Source: Klebsiella sp. RHBSTW-00484
GTDB lineage: Bacteria > Pseudomonadota > Gammaproteobacteria > Enterobacterales > Enterobacteriaceae
Assembly: GCF_013705725.1 (NCBI RefSeq)
Contig: NZ_CP055481.1
Location: 4,154,001 to 4,218,000 of the forward strand
Direction of reading: 5' to 3'
DNA: 64,000 nucleotides
Under the pieces are notes generated by a model. The model was not told the origin of the DNA, did no database searches, and saw only the letters and a list, made by a program, of their open reading frames with translations. Of this stretch, positions 10,797 through 20,995 are shown piece after piece. Both the position numbers and the translations under genes were made by a program. Within the stretch, counting starts at the first letter, position 1; each line of letters starts with the position of its first letter.

Positions 10797-12167
10797 ATGG
10801 CCCGTACATTTAAGATCTTATCGCCTACGGCTATTCTGGGTTATGGCTTCCCGGAAGAGAGTTTTCGTAAAGCCATGGAAGAGTCGCCAGATCTTATTGC
10901 CGTTGACGCAGGTTCATCCGATCCCGGCCCCCACTACCTGGGGGCAGGTAAACCCTTTACCGACAGGGCCGGAGTGAAACGCGATCTGCGCTATATGATC
11001 GTCGCTGGCGTGAAAAACAACATTCCAGTCGTCATTGGCACCGCCGGCGGTTCTGGCGCTGCCCCGCATCTGGAGTGGTGTCGTCAGATAATTCATGAGA
11101 TTGCGCAGGAAGAAAAACTGTCTTTCTCTATGGCGCTAATCCCGTCTGATGTTGATAAAGAAGTTGTTCATCAGGCGCTGGATAACGGCAAAATTACCGC
11201 GCTGGATTTTGTCCCGGAACTGACTCACGAGGCTATCGAAGAGAGCACCTACATCGTCGCACAGATGGGGATCGAACCTTTCCAGCGGGCGCTGAAAGCC
11301 GGTGCGCAGGTGGTATTGGGTGGACGCGCTTACGATCCGGCCTGCTTTGCCGCCCTGCCAATTATGCAGGGTTTCGATGAAGGGCTGGCGCTGCACTGCG
11401 GCAAGATCCTTGAATGTGCGGCCATTGCCGCCACGCCGGGTTCCGGTTCCGACTGCGCCATGGGGATTATCGACGATCACGGCTTTACGCTGAAAGCGTT
11501 CAATCCAAAGCGTAAGTTCACCGAAACCTCCGCGGCGGCGCATACCCTGTATGAGAAGTCCGATCCGTACTTCCTGCCGGGCCCTGGCGGCGTGCTGAAC
11601 CTGAAAGGGTGTACCTTTAAAGCCGTCAACGAGGGCGAAGTCTACGTCAGCGGTTCACGTCACGAAGAAACACCGTACGCACTGAAGCTGGAAGGTGCTC
11701 GTCAGGTCGGCTTCCGCTGCCTGACCATTGCCGGAACGCGCGACCCGATCATGATAGCCGGGATCGATAACATTCTCGAAGAGGTACAAGCCAGCGTGGC
11801 GCGCAACCTCTCGCTGACTGACGACAGTATCCGCATGACCTTCCACCTGTACGGTAAGAACGGCGTGATGGGCAACCATGAGCCGATGAAAACAGCCGGA
11901 CACGAGCTAGGGATTTTGCTGGATGTGGTCGCGCCAACTCAGGATATCGCCAACAGCGTCTGTTCGCTGGTGCGCTCTACCCTGCTGCACTATGGCTATG
12001 AAAATCGCATTGCAACTGCAGGTAACCTCGCCTTCCCGTTCTCACCGTCTGATATTCAAAGCGGGCCGGTGTATGAGTTCTCTATCTATCACCTGATTGA
12101 AGCCAGCGACGCGCTGCGTTTTGATTTCCATATTGAACAGGTGACGCCAGAAGGAGTTCAGGCATGA
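10797..12167 (+). CDS. AtuA-like (DUF1446) protein of the methylaspartate operon, function unassigned
   Basis: The protein has 456 residues and belongs to the acyclic-terpene-utilisation AtuA/DUF1446 family. Gly- and acid-rich motifs are visible: DAGSSDPGPHYLG near residue 37, GTAGGSGAAPHLEW near 81, GGRAYDP near 178 and ATPGSGSDCAMG near 213. The family has no well-defined reaction that I know of. Its place 3 bases after methylaspartate ammonia-lyase and its four-base overlap with the DUF4387 gene imply a role in the same route, perhaps on mesaconate or citramalate. That role is inference. Confidence 0.85.
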   Translation: MARTFKILSPTAILGYGFPEESFRKAMEESPDLIAVDAGSSDPGPHYLGAGKPFTDRAGVKRDLRYMIVAGVKNNIPVVIGTAGGSGAAPHLEWCRQIIHEIAQEEKLSFSMALIPSDVDKEVVHQALDNGKITALDFVPELTHEAIEESTYIVAQMGIEPFQRALKAGAQVVLGGRAYDPACFAALPIMQGFDEGLALHCGKILECAAIAATPGSGSDCAMGIIDDHGFTLKAFNPKRKFTETSAAAHTLYEKSDPYFLPGPGGVLNLKGCTFKAVNEGEVYVSGSRHEETPYALKLEGARQVGFRCLTIAGTRDPIMIAGIDNILEEVQASVARNLSLTDDSIRMTFHLYGKNGVMGNHEPMKTAGHELGILLDVVAPTQDIANSVCSLVRSTLLHYGYENRIATAGNLAFPFSPSDIQSGPVYEFSIYHLIEASDALRFDFHIEQVTPEGVQA

Positions 12168-12481
12168 AACAATCCATATGCTCGCTGGCGCAGGTAATTC
12201 GTTCCAAAAACGCCGGACCGTACGAGCTGGTTTTAGATATTTTATTTAAAACCCGGGAAGATTATCAGCGGGTAAAACGTTCGGAGCAATTAACGCCGCA
12301 GCTTATTGCCAGCTTATATAACGTGAAGCCTGATTTTATTCATCGCATTGTGTGGTTTGATCCGGCTAATGCGGTAAAAATCGTCATGCCTCGCGATATT
12401 ATTTCCGGCAACGTCGGTGACAATGATGTATATGGCGCGCAGCAGCATGCGCCATTATTAAGTATTGAGTTCGATCTGTAG
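12164..12481 (+). CDS. DUF4387 small protein, probable partner of the AtuA-like protein
   Basis: The protein has 105 residues and no signal or membrane segment. Visible landmarks are IRSKNAGPYELVLDI near residue 12 and IVMPRDIISGNVGDNDVYGAQQH near the end, the DUF4387 pattern. Its ATG overlaps the AtuA-like stop (ATGA). As I recall, DUF1446 and DUF4387 also occur fused in other organisms, which would fit a two-part enzyme. No reaction is known to me. It ends the run of tightly coupled genes that starts at glmS. Confidence 0.82.
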   Translation: MKQSICSLAQVIRSKNAGPYELVLDILFKTREDYQRVKRSEQLTPQLIASLYNVKPDFIHRIVWFDPANAVKIVMPRDIISGNVGDNDVYGAQQHAPLLSIEFDL

Positions 12482-12570
12482 AAAAATACACAATAACAGC
12501 CATTGGAGCACCGAATTCAGCTGTATCACCGTGCTTCGAATTATCCATGCGGTTGGTCACAACAGGCATA

Positions 12571-12598
12571 CGCCTGAGCTTCTGTCCGAGCTCAGGCG
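12571..12598 (+). other. Perfect 10-bp-stem hairpin between DUF4387 and the symporter gene
   Basis: CGCCTGAGCT and AGCTCAGGCG pair perfectly around an 8-base loop. No T-run follows, so it is not a standard intrinsic terminator. It could stabilise or separate the glmS-DUF4387 transcript from the transporter section 50 bases on. The rest of the 165-base spacer shows nothing clear. Confidence 0.5.
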
Positions 12599-12646
12599 CT
12601 CGCCGCCCTACACCTAAATTGCCAACCTTTATCCGATGGAGTCACA

Positions 12647-13954
12647 ATGAAGAAAATAAGTTTAACCAAAATGATCATATTAGGCCTGATACTCGGCATG
12701 ATTGCCGGGGTGGCTATTAATAATATGGCCTCAGCTGATACAGCAAAGTCGTACGCGCAGGATATTTCAATTTTTACCACCATATTTTTACGCATGGTAA
12801 AAATGATCATCGCCCCATTGGTTATTTCTACCCTGGTCGTCGGCATTGCCAAAATGGGCGATGCGAAAACGCTCGGGCGTATATTCTCTAAAACCTTTTT
12901 CCTGTTTATTTGTGCTTCGCTACTGTCGATTGCGCTGGGCCTGGTGATCGTCAATATGTTCCAGCCAGGCGCTGGCATTAACTTCGTTGCCCACGACGCT
13001 GGAGCCGTTGCGGCCGTGCAGTCAGAACCGTTCACACTGAAAGTGTTTATCTCTCACGCGGTGCCCACCAGCATCGTTGATGCGATGGCGCGCAACGAAA
13101 TTCTGCAAATCGTGGTGTTCTCGATCTTCCTTGGCTGCAGCCTGGCGGCAATCGGCGAAAAAGCCGAACCGATCGTGAAGGTACTCGACTCGCTGGTCCA
13201 CGTCATGTTGAAGCTGACTGGCTACGTCATGCTGTTTGCACCACTCACCGTTTTTGCCGCCATCTCCGGGCTGATTGCCGAACGTGGCCTGGGCGTGATG
13301 GTTAGCGCCGGGATCTTTATGGGTGAGTTCTACCTGACGCTGGGTATGCTGTGGGCGATCCTGATTGGCCTGTCGACGATGATTGTCGGTCCGTGCATTG
13401 GCCGTCTGACCAAAGCGATCCTCGAACCCGCGCTGTTGGCCTTCACCACATCCAGCTCAGAAGCAGCCTTCCCTGGCACGCTGGATAAGCTGGAAAAATT
13501 TGGCGTCTCTTCCAAAATTGCCAGCTTCGTTCTGCCGATTGGCTACTCCTTTAACCTCGTCGGCTCGATGGCCTACTGCTCGTTTGCCACGGTATTTATC
13601 GCCCAGGCCTGTAATGTCCATCTCGGGATGGGCGAGCAGATCACCATGCTGCTGATCCTGATGCTGACCTCGAAGGGAATGGCGGGCGTGCCGCGCGCCT
13701 CAATGGTGGTTATCGCCGCCACCCTGAACCAGTTCAACATTCCGGAAGCCGGTCTGATCCTGTTGATGGGCGTCGATCCGTTCCTCGATATGGGCCGTTC
13801 TGCCACCAACGTCATGAGTAACGCCATGGGTGCAGCCATTGTTGGCCGTTGGGAAGGCGAACACTTCGGTGAAGGCTGTCGTGGCAAAGCGCCAGCCAAA
13901 ACGCCGGAGCATGAACGTCCTGCGACCGAACCTTCAGAAGTTGCTCTGTCCTGA
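12647..13954 (+). CDS. Dicarboxylate/amino acid:cation symporter (DAACS family)
   Basis: The protein has 435 residues and multiple membrane helices, with family landmarks IFLRMVKMIIAPLVISTLV near residue 46, a Ser-rich hairpin region FTTSSSEAAFPGTL and the C-terminal GVDPFLDMGRSATNV motif. This is the GltP/GltT/DctA family, which couples uptake of glutamate, aspartate or C4 acids to protons or sodium. Its place with glutamate mutase and glutaminase suggests glutamate as substrate. An intrinsic terminator follows its stop by 8 bases. Confidence 0.93.
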   Translation: MKKISLTKMIILGLILGMIAGVAINNMASADTAKSYAQDISIFTTIFLRMVKMIIAPLVISTLVVGIAKMGDAKTLGRIFSKTFFLFICASLLSIALGLVIVNMFQPGAGINFVAHDAGAVAAVQSEPFTLKVFISHAVPTSIVDAMARNEILQIVVFSIFLGCSLAAIGEKAEPIVKVLDSLVHVMLKLTGYVMLFAPLTVFAAISGLIAERGLGVMVSAGIFMGEFYLTLGMLWAILIGLSTMIVGPCIGRLTKAILEPALLAFTTSSSEAAFPGTLDKLEKFGVSSKIASFVLPIGYSFNLVGSMAYCSFATVFIAQACNVHLGMGEQITMLLILMLTSKGMAGVPRASMVVIAATLNQFNIPEAGLILLMGVDPFLDMGRSATNVMSNAMGAAIVGRWEGEHFGEGCRGKAPAKTPEHERPATEPSEVALS

Positions 13955-13961
13955 TCCAACA

Positions 13962-13986
13962 GGCCGACTTCGCGTCGGCCTTTTTT
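13962..13986 (+). terminator. Intrinsic terminator after the symporter gene
   Basis: GGCCGAC-TTCGC-GTCGGCC is followed by six T. It ends only 23 bases before the glutaminase ATG, so it should reduce but perhaps not abolish transcription into the glutaminase-hydratase-adenosyltransferase section. Confidence 0.88.
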
Positions 13987-14009
13987 CAACATTTCAACAG
14001 GGTTGCACC

Positions 14010-15011
14010 ATGAATGTAAAATTTCTCAGCACGTGCATCTTAACTGCCAGCTTACTGTTTAGCGCCACGACACTGGCGCAGAACGCGCCGGATTACGCCA
14101 GTATTATCGAACAGGCGCACCAGAAATATAAAAGTAACAACGACGGTAAAGTCGCCGACTACATCCCTGCCCTGGCGACCTACAGCCCGAATAATTTCGC
14201 CATCACCCTTGCCACGGTTGACGGCAAAATTTATCAGGTTGGCGACGTGAAAAAAGCGTTTCCGATGGAGTCCCTGAGCAAGGTTTTCACGCTGGCACTG
14301 GCGATGGAGCAGCGCGGGCCGCAGGAAGTTTTAGATAAACTCGGTGCCAATGCCACCGGCCTGCCCTTCAACTCCGGCTTAGCGGTGGAATTAACCAAAG
14401 GGGCCCCTGAGAATCCGTTAGTCAATGCAGGAGCCATGAGCACCGTCAGCCTGGTTGAAGCAAAAGACAAAACCGATCGCTGGAACAAAATCCTCAACAA
14501 TCTCAACGCCTGGGCCGATGCCTCACTCACCGTTAACGAGCCGGTATTTAAATCCGAAATGGAAACTAACCAGCATAACCAGGCGCTGGCGATGCTGATG
14601 AACTCTTATAACAGCTTCTATGGCGATACCCAGGAAGCCGTCGAAATTTATACCCGCCAGTGCTCGGTGGATGTCACCGTTGAGCAGCTCGCCAAAATGG
14701 GGGCCGTACTCGCCAACAAAGGCCAATCCCCCTTCAACGGCAAGCAGTTGCTAAATGAAAACTATGTCCCGCAGGTGCTGGCAGAAATGGCCATCGCTGG
14801 ACTATACGACGGCAGCGGCAAATGGCTGTACACCGTGGGCATCCCGGCGAAATCCGGCGTTGGCGGCGGAATGGTTGCCGTGATACCAGGACAATACGCC
14901 ATTGCGGTCTACTCTCCCCCGCTGGATGAAGCCGGTAACAGCGTTCGCGCCCAGCAGACCATCGGATATGTCGCCCATGCGACCCAGGCCAATCTCTTTT
15001 TAGCAAAATAG
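14010..15011 (+). CDS. Exported glutaminase (serine-dependent beta-lactamase-like fold)
   Basis: The protein has 333 residues. The first 23 or so form a signal peptide ([17 protein letters not shown], cut near TLAQ-NAPD), so it should act in the periplasm, unlike cytoplasmic GlsA/GlsB. Family landmarks include the catalytic [14 protein letters not shown] motif (Ser-x-x-Lys), NPLVNAGAM, and the distal [14 protein letters not shown]. It hydrolyses glutamine to glutamate and ammonia, and the neighbouring symporter would import the glutamate. I chose the ATG at 14010 because only it gives a proper signal peptide. Confidence 0.92.
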   Translation: MNVKFLSTCILTASLLFSATTLAQNAPDYASIIEQAHQKYKSNNDGKVADYIPALATYSPNNFAITLATVDGKIYQVGDVKKAFPMESLSKVFTLALAMEQRGPQEVLDKLGANATGLPFNSGLAVELTKGAPENPLVNAGAMSTVSLVEAKDKTDRWNKILNNLNAWADASLTVNEPVFKSEMETNQHNQALAMLMNSYNSFYGDTQEAVEIYTRQCSVDVTVEQLAKMGAVLANKGQSPFNGKQLLNENYVPQVLAEMAIAGLYDGSGKWLYTVGIPAKSGVGGGMVAVIPGQYAIAVYSPPLDEAGNSVRAQQTIGYVAHATQANLFLAK

Positions 15012-15022
15012 TGAGACGTAAA

Positions 15023-16675
15023 ATGTCTAAACCCTTTGTCTGGCAGGAACTCTTTGTTCAAAGCAAAGATAATACAGAGTATGAATTACTGAGCAGTCAA
15101 CACGTTACGGTGACGGAGTTAGATGGGGAAGAAGTCATCAAAGTCGCGCCAGAGGCGTTAACTCTGTTATCTCAGCAGGCGTTTTATGAGGCTTCATTTT
15201 TCCTGCGCAGCGGGCATTTAAAACAGATTGCCAGTATTTTGCGCGACCCGCAGGCCAGCAGTAACGATAAGTACGTCGCTCTCCAGCTGCTGCGCAATGC
15301 CGAAGTCTCCGCCAAAGGCGTGCTGCCAAACTGTCAGGACACCGGCACCGCAACCATTGTGGCGAGTAAAGGCCAGAACGTCTGGACCGGTTGCGACGAT
15401 GCCGAAGCCTTAAGCAAGGGCATCTACACCACGTTTCAGGAAAACAATCTTCGCTACTCGCAAAACGCGCCGCTGGATATGTACACCGAAGTGAATACCC
15501 ATACCAACCTGCCCGCGCAGATCGACATCAGCGCTACGCAAGGTAGTGAATATCGCTTCCTGTTCGTCAATAAAGGCGGTGGCTCGGCCAACAAAGCGGC
15601 GCTATTTCAGGAAACCAAATCGATTCTACAGCCGGAGAAACTCACCGCTTTCCTGACCGAAAAAATGAAATCGCTGGGCACCGCCGCCTGTCCGCCGTAT
15701 CACATCGCTTTTGTTGTGGGCGGCCTCTCCGCCGATCAGGCGCTGAAGGTGGCAAAGCTGGCCTCAACGAAATACTACGATAACCTGCCCACCGAAGGGA
15801 ACGAACTGGGCCAGGCGTTTCGTGATACCGCGATGGAAACCACCTTGCTCAACGCCAGCCGCGAATTCGGCATCGGTGCGCAGTTTGGCGGTAAATACTT
15901 CGCCCACGATATTCGCGTCATTCGCCTACCGCGTCACGGCGGCTCCTGTCCAATCGCCATGGCCCTCTCCTGCTCCGCTGACCGTAATATCAAAGCGAAA
16001 ATCAACAAGCACGGCATCTGGTTGGAGAAACTGGAACATAACCCGGGTAAATTTATTCCCGAATCCTGCCGCGTGGAAAACAGCGGCCAAACCGTACAAC
16101 TCAACCTGAACCGACCGCTGCATGAGATCCTGCGCGACATGTCCACCCTGCCGGTCGGTACCCGATTGTCGCTGAGCGGGCCAATTGTCGTCGCCCGCGA
16201 TATCGCCCATGCCAAGATCAAAGAACGTCTGGATAACGGCGAGCCGATGCCGGAATACATGAAAAACCATATCGTCTATTACGCAGGCCCGGCGAAAACC
16301 CCGGACAATCAGGCCTGCGGTTCAATGGGGCCCACCACCTGCGGACGCATGGACGGTTATGTCGATGCTTTCCAGGCGGCGGGCGGCAGCCTGATTATGC
16401 TCTCCAAAGGCAACCGCAGCCAGCAGGTGACCGACGCCTGCCAAAAACATCGGGGATTTAACCTCGGCAGCATTGGCGGTGCGGCGGCCCTGCTGACGCA
16501 GCAGTATATCAAGAGCCTGCATTGCCTCGAGTATCCCGAACTGGGGATGGAGGCGGTGTGGATGATGGAAGTCGAAAACCTGCCCGCCTTTGTGCTGGTG
16601 GATGACAAAGGGAATAACTTCTTCAGTCAGTTTGAGCAGCAGCATCGCTGCGCAACCTGTCCGGCCGGACATTAA
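15023..16675 (+). CDS. Class I fumarase-like hydratase, probable mesaconate hydratase
   Basis: The protein has 550 residues and aligns along its length with E. coli FumA (548). Conserved parts include [12 protein letters not shown] with cluster-ligand Cys104, [32 protein letters not shown], and the C-terminal IGGAAALL and [11 protein letters not shown] segments. Such [4Fe-4S] hydratases interconvert fumarate and malate and, in known cases, mesaconate and citramalate. Its place after methylaspartase points to mesaconate as the real substrate; that is inference. It starts 11 bases after glutaminase; a GTG at 15011 is a weaker alternative start. Confidence 0.92.
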   Translation: MSKPFVWQELFVQSKDNTEYELLSSQHVTVTELDGEEVIKVAPEALTLLSQQAFYEASFFLRSGHLKQIASILRDPQASSNDKYVALQLLRNAEVSAKGVLPNCQDTGTATIVASKGQNVWTGCDDAEALSKGIYTTFQENNLRYSQNAPLDMYTEVNTHTNLPAQIDISATQGSEYRFLFVNKGGGSANKAALFQETKSILQPEKLTAFLTEKMKSLGTAACPPYHIAFVVGGLSADQALKVAKLASTKYYDNLPTEGNELGQAFRDTAMETTLLNASREFGIGAQFGGKYFAHDIRVIRLPRHGGSCPIAMALSCSADRNIKAKINKHGIWLEKLEHNPGKFIPESCRVENSGQTVQLNLNRPLHEILRDMSTLPVGTRLSLSGPIVVARDIAHAKIKERLDNGEPMPEYMKNHIVYYAGPAKTPDNQACGSMGPTTCGRMDGYVDAFQAAGGSLIMLSKGNRSQQVTDACQKHRGFNLGSIGGAAALLTQQYIKSLHCLEYPELGMEAVWMMEVENLPAFVLVDDKGNNFFSQFEQQHRCATCPAGH

Positions 16676-16684
16676 GGAGCGAAT

Positions 16685-17287
16685 ATGCAAGCGCGAGGAA
16701 ATACCGACCGCCACCGCCTGCGCCAGCAGAAGCTGAAAGAGCAGGTCGATACCCGCGTGGCGGCGGCGACGGAGAAAAAAGGCGTTCTGATCGTCTTCAC
16801 CGGAAACGGCAAAGGCAAATCCACCGCAGCCTTTGGTACCGCGACGCGCGCCGTCGGGCACGGAAAAATCGTCGGCGTCGCGCAGTTTATTAAAGGCCAG
16901 TGGGATAACGGTGAATACAACACGCTGCATCCGCTGGGCGTGGAATTTCACATTATGGGCACCGGCTTTACCTGGGAAACGCAAAACCGGGAGGCCGATA
17001 TTCAGGCGGCAACGGCGGTATGGCAGGAGAGTAAGCGTATGCTGGCCGACCCGCACTACGATCTGTTGGTCCTGGATGAGCTCACCTATATGCTGGCGTA
17101 TCACTATCTGGATACAGAGGAGGTGATCGCCGCAATCGTGGATCGTCCGCCACAGCAGAGCGTGATTATAACCGGACGCGGCTGTCACGCCCGATTGCTG
17201 GATCTTGCCGATACGGTGAGTGAACTTCGCCCGGTGAAGCACGCGTTTGATAGCGGTATTCAGGCACAAGTGGGCATCGACTGGTAG
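16685..17287 (+). CDS. cobA: ATP:cob(I)alamin adenosyltransferase (CobA/BtuR type)
   Basis: The protein has 200 residues with the P-loop FTGNGKGKSTAAFG near residues 38-51 and the LVLDELTYML motif near 120, matching the CobA/BtuR family (196 residues in E. coli). It transfers adenosyl from ATP to cob(I)alamin, giving the coenzyme used by glutamate mutase. It is probably an extra, operon-dedicated copy next to the usual genomic one; I cannot see the rest of the genome. It follows the hydratase by 9 bases and ends the operon. Confidence 0.94.
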   Translation: MQARGNTDRHRLRQQKLKEQVDTRVAAATEKKGVLIVFTGNGKGKSTAAFGTATRAVGHGKIVGVAQFIKGQWDNGEYNTLHPLGVEFHIMGTGFTWETQNREADIQAATAVWQESKRMLADPHYDLLVLDELTYMLAYHYLDTEEVIAAIVDRPPQQSVIITGRGCHARLLDLADTVSELRPVKHAFDSGIQAQVGIDW

Positions 17288-17309
17288 TTTTATCCGATTC
17301 GCTTTTCTC

Positions 17310-17400
17310 CCGGCTCGCGCTGCGCTTAGCCGGGCTACGGGCTCACCGCCGTCTGCGGGCCGGTAGCCCGGACAGGCGCGTCAAGCGCCGCCTCCGGGAA
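17310..17400. repeat. REP/BIME element after cobA
   Basis: Two inverted REP-like arms (core GCGCTTAGCCGGGCTACGG and GGTAGCCCGGACAGGCGCGT) form a BIME between cobA and the broken LysR gene. It is related to the 95-bp units near 58.3-60.0 kb. It sits at a transcript end, the usual location for REP elements. Confidence 0.8.
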
Positions 17401-18030
17401 ACAGCGCGCAACGCAGCTTCCACTTTTCTCCCCAGAGCCATCAGGTCGTCGACACCACTGATTTATGCAACAACCAGTCGCGGAATACCTGTAAATGCCG
17501 GGATTCCGCTTTATCTTCCTGCCACGTCATAATAAAACGGTTTCCGGTGCGAATCGGCACATCGCAAGGAATGACCATCTCGCCGCTATCGAGATCGTGC
17601 TGAATGGCAAAACGCGGTAGCAGCGCCACCCCCAGATTCGAACGCACCGCCGCAATCAGCATCGATAGCAGGTCAAAACGCGGGCCGATATTAATCTGCG
17701 CGCTGGTGATATTCGACAATGCGAACCACTCCTGCCAGCCGTGAATTCGTGTGCTTTGATGCAGCAACGGAAATTCACCCAGCAATTCCTCGACCGCCAG
17801 CTTTTGACCAGGGTCTGATAGCAGCCCGCAGCCGCATACCGGTAGGATCTCCTCTTCGAATAAGTACTCAACCTCCGTCCACGGCGAGCAAAAATCCTCG
17901 CGCATGATGGCGGCATCATACTCACGGCTGAGAAAATCGCCAATATTAGCCAGCGAATGAATATTGACGATAATACCCGGGTTTAATTTATTAAACTCAC
18001 GCAGATTAGGGATTAACCAGTGGGTGCTAA

Positions 18031-19225
<1,195 letters not shown>

Positions 19226-19554
19226 CTAAAGGTGGGGTTCACTGCCAGTTCAAGAACCCGCACCGTCGGCTGCCAGGTCATAATTGAATTGGTATCACGC
19301 TCCAGCTTGTTAAGCGTTTCCTTAACGATGGGCAAATAATGCTTGCCCGCCGCATTTAAAAAAATCCTTTTTTTCACATGATTAAATAATGACGTATGGA
19401 GGAAATCCTCCAGCGCCGTGACTTGTCTGAACACGGCGCTTTGTGTTAAAGCTAACTCTTCCGCTGCTCGGGTATAGCTTTCATGGCGAGCCACAACTTC
19501 AAAGGTCACCAGCAATTCGGTTTTGGGGATTTTTCCTCTCATAACGTCTTCCAT

Positions 19555-19933
19555 TTACGGCGTGCAAAAATTGTTTAAAGAATAAAAAAAGCGCGCAAGG
19601 ACATCAGGTTATCCCCGAGTGTTATATTTTATTATCCCGTCAGATGTCATTGATCTATTCCATGATTAATGCATATTAGCAGTGATCAAATAATAACCAA
19701 TAATACCCAGGCATCTCAATAAACACAATTTAAACAAGGTGTCTGCCCCGCAAATAGCGTCAATAAGTTGTCAATATTTTTTCACGTTAACTTGTTTATT
19801 ATCGAAGTCAGCCTGAGGGGGTAAAAAATTAATTTTCAGCTACCAGCTATAAATTAAAATTTTCAGCGACCGGGGACACATTATGAGTGCTTCAGGAAAA
19901 ATCTGTCTTACCTTTATCCTGCCCCGGTATGGG
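19555..19933. other. AT-rich spacer between AraC-type and LysR-type genes
   Basis: About 380 bases without a credible gene on either strand. It should hold the LysR promoter and the end of the AraC transcript. I saw no strong terminator or repeat. Confidence 0.5.
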
Positions 19934-20614
19934 CTATGACGATGCCGAGAGAGACTGCTGGCGGAATGATTGCGGCGTAGTGCGATGTGCCATGCGGAAC
20001 ACTCGACAAAAGTAGCTGGTTTGTGCGTACTGCAGCTTTCGGGCGACGCCATCTATCGAATACGCAGGATCGCCAAGCAGTTCCCCGGCTCGCTGCATTC
20101 TCTTCTGGCTCACCCAGACTTTGAAATTCACCCCCTGCTGCTTTTTAAAAAAGCGACTAAAGTAATTGGCGCTCAGGCAAACATGAGCCGCTACCGATTC
20201 GAGAGACAACTCATCATATAAATGCTCATCAATATAACGTAGGGCAGAGGCCATTTTTATTTCATGCGATGCACGTTGCGCATAATAAAAATCACTATTT
20301 CGGCGAGATTGCTTATTCGCGATCACTTTTATCCCCTCAACCGGCGTGACATTATTCACAATAAAATGAAGTAATCTTTCTGCCGCCAATCGATGACTAT
20401 TGTCGATGGCCTTACTGTGGTCACAAATAATATATCCCCACACTTTTTCAAAACGCATGAGGGGCAGTGAAAAGAAATTTAACCCTGCATAGCGGCCAGG
20501 CAATCTCTCCCCGCGGGTATCAATAACCACGGCGACCAGACCGGTTGCACGAGAAAAGGTCGTTGCCAACGAAGAGAAAAACTGGTGTTCATCATCCCTG
20601 TCTCTTTGCTGCAC
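19934..20614 (-). CDS. AraC-family regulator with a PocR-like sensory part
   Basis: The protein has 226 residues. The C-terminal 100 form the two helix-turn-helix AraC domain: IDEHLYDELSLESVAAHVCLSANYFSRFFKK, then a second helix pair ending YFCRVFRMAHRTTP. The N-terminal part (GLVAVVIDTRGERLP, then YAGLNFFSLPLM) resembles the PocR sensory domain but lacks the Cys-rich middle that PocR domains usually have. It is divergent from the sugar-acid operon, 381 bases away, and is its likely regulator. The PocR link is my reading of a few motifs. Confidence 0.85.
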   Translation of the reverse strand: MQQRDRDDEHQFFSSLATTFSRATGLVAVVIDTRGERLPGRYAGLNFFSLPLMRFEKVWGYIICDHSKAIDNSHRLAAERLLHFIVNNVTPVEGIKVIANKQSRRNSDFYYAQRASHEIKMASALRYIDEHLYDELSLESVAAHVCLSANYFSRFFKKQQGVNFKVWVSQKRMQRAGELLGDPAYSIDGVARKLQYAQTSYFCRVFRMAHRTTPQSFRQQSLSASS

Positions 20615-20995
20615 ATTATTCTCCAGTAGCCTGATAGTCAGCCGCTAATATGCAGAATTTAGCGCATCAAAAGAATGACCTTAAACGCAAAAAATAATCT
20701 CATTTTCGCAGATGAATATGATCAAAATGCATGATCATCCCAGCATCATGCCAACGTCCACACATGGTCAATGAAAGCGGCCTCACTCAGTATTTCTCAA
20801 ACTTTAACGAATCTTCACAGATTGTTGTGAGCATGATTTTATTATCGCAGATAACAATAATGCTTAATTTTCAAATCATTAGCTATTTTTAATACATTCA
20901 CATGATGTTCTTGTTTGTGAGAATCATCATGTGAATGTGAAAGCGACTGCTGAATAATATGCTCAATCAGTAAACAATCTGAACGGAGTGGAGTC
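20615..20995. promoter_or_regulatory. Divergent promoter region with a perfect 13-bp inverted repeat
   Basis: No gene is visible here. CATTCACATGATG (20895-20907) is repeated inverted as CATCATGTGAATG (20925-20937), with 17 bases between. The right arm ends 58 bases before the kinase ATG, a good place for an operator of the DeoR- or AraC-type regulator in this cluster, or for a hairpin in the leader RNA. The centre contains TTTGTGAGAATCA, which has some CRP-site likeness. Confidence 0.65.

Noticed and set aside
12482..12646. Intrinsic terminator at the 12571-12598 hairpin
   Set aside because: The stem is perfect but no T-tract follows on either strand, so it is listed only as a hairpin.
13830..14009. 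Longer start for glutaminase, inside the symporter gene
   Set aside because: The extra 60 residues overlap the symporter end and terminator and would bury the signal peptide.
16322..17269. Minus-strand open frame of 315 codons over the fumarase-like gene and cobA
   Set aside because: It is a shadow of two conserved genes; the translation has no family features.
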